Source of the DNA: Saxidomus purpurata | Lineage: Eukaryota; Mollusca; Bivalvia; Venerida; Veneridae | Reading direction: 5' to 3' | Assembly (NCBI GenBank): GCA_022818135.1 | Contig: JAFMSR010000018.1 | Span: 20,274,407-20,338,406, forward strand | Length of the DNA: 64,000 bases | Shown: positions 57,301 through 64,000 of the stretch, one piece after another | Numbering within the stretch: the stretch's first letter is position 1 | Layout of the letters: each line of letters opens with the position of its first letter | Position numbers and translations under genes: made by a program | The notes under the pieces: generated by a model | What the model was told of the DNA's origin: nothing | The model's database searches: none | The model's input: the letters and a program-made list of their open reading frames with translations, nothing else

Positions 57301-58634
57301 TATGTAGGGCGACTACAAAACAAGTAACAGCACCAGGCAGATGATTGCTGACCTAGGCTTGGAAACCTTCCAACATCTCTCCAATGCCAAGTTAGTGATG
57401 ACTTTTCGCATCCTTTACAATCCAGTTGAAATCTCAAATGTGATCTTCCAACCAACTGCCATTAACACCAGAGGCAACCCAATGGAGTATATCATGCTCC
57501 TATCCAAATCCTCTGACCTTTTACAGACACTCCTTTTTCCCAATAAGATTGTTGAACCAACTACAAATGCAGCTTGCCACACTTGCATTTAAATGCGTCG
57601 AAGACTTCAAGAAGGATCTCACCCTGTCGACTCAGATTTTATCAGTTTTTAGATTGCACTTATAAATAACTGATCTTGTAAATACATCAATGTAGTAATA
57701 TGCCCCAGAGAGGGATCATGTGTACATCATCCGACAAGAAAAGAAGAAGGCATTCCAACGCAACAAAGAAAATTATCTCCGAACTGGACTTCCTGGTGAA
57801 TTACAGTGGTTTCATCAAGGTCCCATCTCATCAATAAGGATTTATATTGCCAGTTCGTCAAGAAGGTAATGCATCAGATAACAATAGGATTTCACACCTT
57901 CTTAAAGGTAATTACTCAAATAATAAATCAAAGTTCATACAGTTAAATGAGAATTTACAATTATTGCACAAAATTTGATTAAAAAAAGTATCTATTTAAA
58001 ATTTGATTTTAGATCGAAGCACATAATGCTTTCAGATGTTAATAAGCTGATAATTAATGTCCTAAACCATTTCAATTTTAACTAATTGGATGAAAAAAAT
58101 TGTTCATAATACATGTAATATCCCAGTCTGTTCTATAATTACGTCTAACATTGATCCCATTTATGAAAAACTAACAATTAAATATACAATTAAATAACCT
58201 TGACGAAACCACATCCTCTTTTGAACACAAAATCCTTATTTGATGAAACGGGAGAATTTGACGAAACCAACACCATCCTTCCTGGTTATTAGAATTAGAA
58301 AACTTGGTGCACATTAAGCGACATAAACTTGTTCATAATCTCTTCTATATGTATATAGGTGTGACAAACATTCTAGAAGCCTAAACTGTTAGTTTACTTG
58401 ATCTATTTGTCCTTTATAATGTAAAAATATACTTCTCTTTAGCGATCACCCGAATTTCCAATCTATCCGAAAAAGTCTGCAGAAAAAAAATTCGTATCAA
58501 TAATGAACAGACCCTTACATATCTCTCTGTACGCCGACCATGTTATTGACTGATTGGTTATCAATTTGATCCATCAAAGCTGCAGCGAACGTTTCAGCTG
58601 CATCATAATCGTCACTGCAAACTGGAGATGCCAT
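54320..58634 (-). CDS. KXD1: KXD1, KxDL motif-containing protein 1, 4 exons
   Basis: KXD1 is a small subunit of the BORC complex (and a BLOC-1 partner) that couples lysosomes to kinesin movement on the cytosolic face of lysosomes. Exons 58634-58519 (ATG), 55891-55739, 54964-54918 and 54546-54320 (TAG) join in phase to give 180 aa (human 176). The core reads [20 protein letters not shown] and [15 protein letters not shown], almost the same as human [20 protein letters not shown] and VEMKRDLDSIFRRIR; the KxDL motif is KKDL at residues 79-82. This central part is a predicted coiled coil. The N-terminus ([20 protein letters not shown]) and the acidic Ser/Thr-rich C-terminus (from [13 protein letters not shown]) are less conserved, as in other animals. 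Intron 1 (2.6 kb) is filled with mobile elements. Confidence 0.95.
55275..55480 (+). mobile_element. Partial MITE family M copy
   Basis: Right half of the element seen at 36600-36976, from ACAACAACTCTACATAGATT to GGGTATGCCCCTTTAAA. In KXD1 intron 2 (54965-55738). Confidence 0.7.
55982..56958 (-). mobile_element. Family D element interrupted by a SINE
   Basis: Starts GAGGGCCATGATGGCCCTAT and ends AAGCCAGGTGAACTAAAAA. Three diverged core units (GTCCACTAAACAATGC, CTAGGCCTTGTGGTTTGAGA) precede the inserted SINE; the end block with GATGGACGGATAGACG follows it. In KXD1 intron 1. Confidence 0.75.
56543..56843 (-). mobile_element. tRNA-derived SINE with target-site duplication
   Basis: Read on the minus strand it starts with a tRNA-like head: GCCTAGTTAGCTCAATTGG (box A), GTAGAGCATGAGACTTGTAA and a weak box B (GGCTCAATTCCC). 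It then carries a central domain (GATGAGACTTAATCCGAGG, GGGTGCTATACACC, ATGTTAAAGAACC) like those of conserved-core SINE families in molluscs. AGTGGTTTT flanks it on both sides (56534-56542 and 56844-56852), a clean target-site duplication inside the family D element. Confidence 0.8.
57135..57600 (+). mobile_element. LINE fragment, C-terminal part of reverse transcriptase ORF
   Basis: Translation gives [65 protein letters not shown] and [17 protein letters not shown], then INTRGNP. This is the pattern of the region after the reverse transcriptase domain of CR1/jockey-type LINEs (FLRRN, LVRPxLEYxxxxWDP, LExxQ). In-frame stops interrupt it twice, so it is dead. In KXD1 intron 1, opposite strand. 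Confidence 0.75.
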
Positions 58635-58890
58635 TATTTTTTATTATTGTAAAGGGAAGTAACCGCTGCAAGATTAATGCCACTAAAATCCGGTATGACG
58701 GGCATAATATTATCCGGGATCTACTATCACAGCGACTTCCAGGGATACAATGTAACCGCAAAAATAGGCTCTACTTGTTTCTAAGTCCTTTTGCTATGTT
58801 CGTTCAGAATTAAGAAGACATTCATTGGCTTCAGATCACTAACCCAGCAAGTCCAGGTTCTTTACCAGGATATTTAGGTGTCAAATACAT
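58635..58890. other. Upstream region of KXD1
   Basis: Presumed promoter side of KXD1. Short and AT-rich; no site can be called. Confidence 0.35.
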
Positions 58891-59695
58891 ATTTGAGTGA
58901 TGACCTGGAAGCTCTACAGCATCGATCAGTTAATAGAAGCCAGGCAAGTTACAGTTCTTGCCAAACCACACGACTGTTGGGTAAGCGACAGTCAGCTGCC
59001 AACAGGCAAGCACTGTACCAACTACAAATCACAACTAGACGTGAATAATTATTTAAAAGATGACTGTCAACAGGTAGCCATTCTAACAGATTCTGTGTCA
59101 GTCCTGGAAGCCCTGACTAATATCAAATTGTCATACCTAACCACAGAACTACTAGGCTCAACCAGAAGCTGACACTGTCCCTTCAATAGATACCAGAGGT
59201 TGCGGGTTCGAGCCCCACCAAGGTCACGACCGTACTTCCTCATATGATACCAGTACTGGTTTTTCCAGGAAGCGGACTCGAGAGTGACTCGATAAGCTCA
59301 AAGCTTTCTTCACAATCGAGCTTAAATAAATTAGTATAAACTAAACACACACTCCGATATTCATGAGAATGAAATGAAAGACCAATTGGCAAAACAAGGA
59401 GCTAGATGCCACCAGCCACTCAATAGAGTCATTATGTAGAAAAGATTACCGCGGTTAGTACTCTTACCAGAACGAAGACACATAAAGGAGACTGTAACGC
59501 TCTACAAAACAGAAGAGAACATTTCATTCTATTCAGGCTTTGTACAGGATACAATAGGTTCAATGTCCACAAGTGTGCAAAATTGAAGCTATCCTCTTCA
59601 CTGAAATGCTCATGTGGTCTTTCCGGCCAAAAACCGCCCAGAGCATTTAGGGTACACACATACAGATATTCTATAAGTATGAACAGAAAATTGTA
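58890..59695 (+). mobile_element. LINE fragment with RNase H-like domain, split by a SINE
   Basis: Before the insert: LPTGKHCTNYKSQ, QQVAILTDSVSVLEALTN and LNQKLTLSLQ, typical of the RNase H domain of LINEs. After it: IHENEMKDQLAKQGAR (the GNExADxLAKxGA motif) and, in another frame, FRLCTGYNRFNVHKCAKLKL plus KCSCGLSGQ, the Cys-containing C-terminal end. Frames change and TAG interrupts the LSLQWIP-like segment, so the copy is inactive. Between 59200 and 59345 the family is interrupted by a SINE. Confidence 0.7.
59198..59345 (+). mobile_element. 5'-truncated tRNA-derived SINE nested in a LINE
   Basis: Begins with a box B-like GGTTGCGGGTTCGAGCCCC and continues to CCAGGAAGCGGACTCGAGAG, ATCGAGCTTAAATAAATTAG and TATAAAC. 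It interrupts the RNase H reading of the flanking LINE. No box A is present, so it is truncated or rearranged at its 5' side. Confidence 0.6.
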
Positions 59696-59957
59696 GACTT
59701 ACAATTAATGTGTGATAGTTGAGATGACATTTTAAATTTTTAAACTTTTAACTTTTTGTATAGAAAGACTTACGACTGATGCCAGTCTAAGAAGAATGGT
59801 TGGTGTATCGGTTCACACCAGCACCTAACCAAACAACAGCTGGTAACAATCATGATTTTCAGGATTCCTTTGAATCAGATGCATGAGGCCATATATTTAG
59901 GTGTAACATTAGACACGCGGCTTACATGGTAACATGGGTGCCCTTTCTGTCCAATTC

Positions 59958-60352
59958 TTAAAGGGACACACCCTTTAACTGATGTCAAACTAAATAATCC
60001 CCAAAACATCAATAATATAATCTTTGGAAGTATTATAACTTCAACTAAAAGTTTCAGCTATGCATTCCAGTCATAGATAAAATCAGCGGATGAAAATATG
60101 CTACAGTACCGTAAACCATTCAATAATCTATGTAGAGTTGTTGTTGTACAATTAATAGATGGATGCGATTTATCACAGAAGGCATGATTAATTGTGGTAA
60201 AATGATATGGTATGTTGTTCTTTAAATAAAAGTTTACTTATTTATCATTTTACGTTCACTGACTGAACACATTGTCTATGTTTCTAGAATATAATCTGCT
60301 AGATGTAGGGTACTAATATGCCATTTAAAGGTACATGCCCTACATTTAGCCG
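59958..60352 (-). mobile_element. MITE family M, full-length reverse copy
   Basis: Ends TTAAAGGGACACACCCTTTA and, inverted, AAAGGTACATGCCCTA. Internal sequence is the complement of the 36600 copy (AATCTATGTAGAGTTGTTGT, TCAGCTATGCATTCCAGTC). Confidence 0.75.
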
Positions 60353-60369
60353 ATTACCCAGATAGCAGA

Positions 60370-60650
60370 CATGAATAGGGCCAACGTTGGCCCAATGCTT
60401 CTTACGCTGTTGGCCCAACGACTGATGCCAACATTGGTCAAGTGTTGGGCGTGCTTATCGGTGCAATGTTGGCCCAACCGTTGGGGGTATTGTTGGCCCA
60501 ACACCATTATTTTATATATGTATAGTGGGGCCAGCATTGATCCAACAGCGTTATTTGATGCATACTGTTGGGCCAAGATCAAACCAACATCGACGTCTAG
60601 AAGAAAGGTACCAACAATATATTATTAGACCAACACTGACCCAACCATTG
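60370..60650. repeat. Cluster of GTTGGCCCAAC palindromes
   Basis: At least eight full or near-full copies of TTGGCCCAAC/GTTGGGCC within 280 bases, irregularly spaced, separated by short unrelated sequence. The open frames on both strands (60346-60582, 60371-60628) are by-products of the palindrome. Confidence 0.8.
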
Positions 60651-60659
60651 TGCCATTCT

Positions 60660-60981
60660 GACAGCTTTTAAGAATCACTTAAATAGAAACAGGTATCGAT
60701 TACCTACATACTATTTCTCAGGAACGAGAAAACTCCAAGTACTACATACTCGATTACGTACTAAATGTAGTTCACTTAGTTACCACCTGTATCTTTGTAA
60801 CATTTCTCCGACAGCTCTCTGTAAATGTGGACAAATAGAGTCAAACTATCATTTCTTCTCCGAGTGTCCTTTTTTTCAAGATATCCGTATTATACTCCTT
60901 GACCACCTTCATAGCTTTGAAGTTAACTTAGGCGTACTCCTTTTTGGTGATTCAACCCTCTCGGACCTAGAAAATTATTAG
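60660..60981 (+). mobile_element. LINE C-terminal fragment with Cys-His motif
   Basis: One open frame reads LHTRLRTKCSSLSYHLYLCN, SPTALCKCGQIESNYHFF and SECPFFQDIR, ending at TAG near 60980. The C-x-C-G...E...H-x-x-x-x-C-P pattern is that of the extreme C-terminus of many LINE ORF2 proteins. The rest of the element is absent. Confidence 0.7.
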
Positions 60982-61004
60982 TTTCTTACATGAGCACGAG
61001 GTTC

Positions 61005-61105
61005 AGATCGAAATATCCGTCACTGAGGGTGACTGTTTTGGCGGGAACGAGGCTCTGCCGAGTTCCCGCGAAACAGTACCCGAAGTGACGGATTTTCGAT
61101 CTGAA
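61005..61105. repeat. Foldback sequence sharing its core with 14155-14300
   Basis: Arms CAGATCGAAATATCCGTCAC and the complement GTGACGGATTTTCGATCTG enclose ACTGTTTTGGCGGGAACGAG / GTTCCCGCGAAACAGT around GGCTCTGCCGA. Confidence 0.8.
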
Positions 61106-61119
61106 CCAAGTATGTCATG

Positions 61120-61385
61120 GAAGAAACTTTTTCTTGCATACCGTCTGGCCTTTGAAATAGATATTTAAAAACAACTTACCGAAATGATGCATTTTGTATA
61201 AAAATAAACATTCTTTAGATGTTATGTATGGGAAAGTGACGTCACATTGTTGATAACGTGACGTCTTGTTTATAACGTTACGTACAAGTAAGCACGTAAG
61301 TCGTCTTACACGGGGGTGTAAGATGAGATTTTCCAGCACTGGTAAAAACTGCAGATATCCCCATCTGGTATGCAAGAAACCTTCA
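61120..61385. mobile_element. MITE with GGTATGCAAGAA ends, second copy
   Basis: Bounded by TTTTTCTTGCATACC and GGTATGCAAGAAAC. Contains GTGACGTCACATTGTTGATA, several ACGT-centred palindromes and CAGCACTGGTAAAAACTGCA, shared with the copy at 12552-12773. Confidence 0.75.
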
Positions 61386-63330
61386 TCTTCAACCAGGTTC
61401 AATGTTATATATGGTGTTGGGCCCAGTATTCGTGGTAGGTCCAGAATTCGTGGTATTTAGACAGTTTTTTCTCTCCCCATTGCTTGCATTAAATAAAACA
61501 ACTGAAGTTAACCAAACTGTAAATATGTTCCAGTTGATGTTTTCCGTTGATATCCTTTACGAAAATTTGGTGTTCTTATACCTGAAATGTTGCTTCAGGT
61601 ACTCCCAAATTGAGTCTGGACTTTTTTATTGTTGAAATGATTGCTTTTTAAAACTGTACTGGAAGAATAGTTGACTGCTTGTTTATATGTAACCAACTGA
61701 TATTGATTCCAGACAAAAACTATAATTTTAAACGGATTCTGAAATATCATATTGACACTTCTGTTGCGATGTAACTTTTTGGTCGTCCCACGAATTCTGG
61801 TGCACATATTCCTGTGACGTCATAGGTCAACACACTTTATTTTTGAAGCTGTATAAACATGTGACAACCAGCTAAATAAATTAGTCGTATGTTAAATGTT
61901 AGATGTTCTTGGTTTTTTTGACCTTGGTTGTTTCTTTGTTTATTTTTTGTACTCCGTAGTGTTATAAAGGGTTCTAATTACCACGAAAACTGGGCCAACC
62001 AGCATACGTGATAGCAAGCGATTCACTTAATTCATATTAATGCTTGAGACGTTTCTTACTTCTTTTCTCTTTTCTGTATCTTCCTCTAAATTCTTTAGAA
62101 TTTCATCATGCTATGGTGACAAAGATGCATGTCCTTCCATACTGTATATTTCAGTCTTACTATTTCTACTTATATTTAACACATAATTCCCAACTTTAAA
62201 AAATTATTTATTGAGCGTAAATTTACTAAGAAGTCTTTTTAAGGAGAAGAATCAAATAAGACAGTATTGTCTTTCATTCTCATCCCTTTTCCTTTTGTAC
62301 AGTTATGTATCTGTTAATCTGTATATATTTGGGAATAAAATATGTTTAAAACTAAAGAACCATTGTGTCAATTTTCTTACTTCTGTTAACACACACTGCT
62401 GCCTCATACTGTCAATGTTTTTGCAGGCTTTGAGTTATTTCTATGGCAATTTTTCTCCTACCTCGAGAAAAGTAGGACAGTTTTCACTTTCAAGCATGTG
62501 CAACGATCAACGGCCCGTGTACTGCTTAATTAGACCGGTTATAGGCTTATCCAGAATTTGCGTAAGGTTAAAGAACGGCAGTCAAACAAAATTACAGTTG
62601 AAAAAAAAGCAAAACAGACAACAGGTGATCACAATTTACAGTCAGTCTAGGTGAATTTTATCCAAGGGGAAAAGAAAACATAGAAAGATATCTTCAAACA
62701 TTTATTTGTTTAACACTTTGACAGAAATCAAATCAAAGTCAAATCCTCCTGCCACCGTCTTTGTCTTAAGCATAACGCATCCAATCCTTTATAACCTTTT
62801 CAATATCATCATTTGTTGCTGTTGGTTTCCAAACTCTGACTGCATCGATATATTCTCGAAACTTCCTAAGATTTCTATATTTATGTTTTGGGGGCATCAG
62901 TTATAGGTTATGTCCCTTTAAGAATTACTGGAGCAATACAAACTACTCAGATGAAGTCTACAGAAATTGTCACTGCCATTTCACCACTAACAGAAGAAAT
63001 GCGAAAGCACACATTCAAATCAGCAGGTACCATGACAAGGAATCTACCGGAAACGAGGAGCTATGTGTATGAAAATTGATACAATGTAACAAGAAACGCC
63101 GTCAACTGTTCGTCCTACATTACATGTAGTAAGAACTGCCACAATGAAGAAGGTACGACTTGTCAGAGATCAGTTTCTGCACTTTTGCGTATGAACTCGG
63201 CATCAAAGATTTACATAAAAGAACTTCCACTCAAAACTCAGTAATCGAGTACGTTCCTACACAGGTTTTAGTACACTTCACTCTAGACAGAACGGCGTTC
63301 TTACAGAACGGTATTTAGTACCATCTCCAA
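61386..63330. other. AT-rich sequence without a supported gene
   Basis: Contains short open frames (for example 62211-62654 and 62888-63079 on the plus strand) with no motif or splice support. A 35-base end of MITE family M lies at 62888-62922. Confidence 0.5.
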
Positions 63331-63344
63331 TATGGCAGACATGC

Positions 63345-63435
63345 TCACTCCGGAAAGTTCGAACTACCGAAAATTCGAACAGATTTTGCTTCCCCTAGGG
63401 TGTTCGAGTTTTCGAGAGTCGACTGTATAATACAG
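63345..63435. mobile_element. Fragment of a pogo/Tigger-like terminal sequence
   Basis: The run TTCGAACTACCGAAAATTCG and the end TTTTCGAGAGTCGACTGTAT resemble the termini of pogo-like DNA elements that have CAGTCGACTCTCGAAA-type ends. Only this segment is recognisable; the identification is from memory and weak. Confidence 0.35.
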
Positions 63436-64000
63436 TAGCAGTATACATAAATGAGTTGTTCGGAGGTGATACAATTTACTAAGTAGTCTTTTCAATATCA
63501 AATATCTTTCATGACTGATATTGAACTGTAAAATTAATTCCTGTCATTTTGAACTTTATTGATTAAAAAACGAATCCGAGCTATTGGGTATTTTTACCAT
63601 TACTACACCACATTACATGTATCGAGTATTTCAGAGACCTTTGTTGTTCTAAAATACTTTTATGTTGCCATATGACAGGCCACATTTCACTTTAATTTTA
63701 CAGATAAACGGCTTTCATTATTATTAACATTTTTCATAATATATTACTTTTGTTTTGAGAGTATTTTGCTCATGTGATTTCCACCCGTGCTAAAAGGAAT
63801 TGCGGACTGAAATTGTTGGTTGGTTAGAATAAAACTACATGTTACTGTTCTGTACCCATAATTTACTTCTGTAATTGTATTGTATTGGATATGGCCTTTT
63901 TATGGCGCGCACTTGTAGCTCAAACCAATTGTTCAGGATTTGGCAATTAACTTTTTTTTTAAACATAATTGCGAAACGTTTATTTTAGATTTTGAAGAAT
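63436..64000. other. AT-rich terminal stretch, nothing recognised
   Basis: No coding signal, repeat boundary or RNA gene seen up to the window end. Confidence 0.5.

Overview
The window reads as nuclear DNA from a marine bivalve mollusc. It is AT-rich, has short coding exons bounded by GT-AG introns, carries animal genes, and is full of the core-tandem-repeat elements ('pearl'-like), MITEs and tRNA-derived SINEs typical of clam genomes. Species cannot be told from the sequence alone. All product names come from reading translations and recalled family sequences, with no database search.

Left to right: 1-1300 is the end of a GAATTGGC-type satellite. A two-exon minus-strand gene at 4254-8186 encodes a secreted, histidine-rich protein of about 1,075 aa with 14 copies of an HVDMPGEHGNP-type repeat; I do not recognise a named family. 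From 10666 to 37351 the minus strand holds BRCA2: 26 exons can be placed, covering the PALB2-binding motif, an unusually large BRC array, the helical/OB1/OB2-tower/OB3 DNA-binding domain and the C-terminus; the exon with the start codon was not found. HACD3 (a CS-domain 3-hydroxyacyl-CoA dehydratase) runs on the plus strand from 40846 to 50516 in 10 exons, divergent from BRCA2. KXD1 (BORC/BLOC-1-related subunit) is on the minus strand, 54320-58634, in 4 exons. From 58.9 kb to the end there are retroelement fragments, SINEs, MITEs and no gene I can support.

The most unusual biology is the BRCA2 BRC region: about 21 recognisable RAD51-binding BRC units (8 in human), 12 of them in a homogeneous 120-bp/40-aa tandem array that looks recently amplified. 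The reading frame of this exon is interrupted by several one-base shifts, while all 25 other exons are clean. The second is the secreted repeat protein.

The genes share no obvious pathway: recombination repair, very-long-chain fatty acid elongation in the ER, lysosome positioning, and an extracellular matrix-like protein. Introns and spacers are dominated by mobile DNA, including same-ended elements with different tandem cores and nested SINE insertions.
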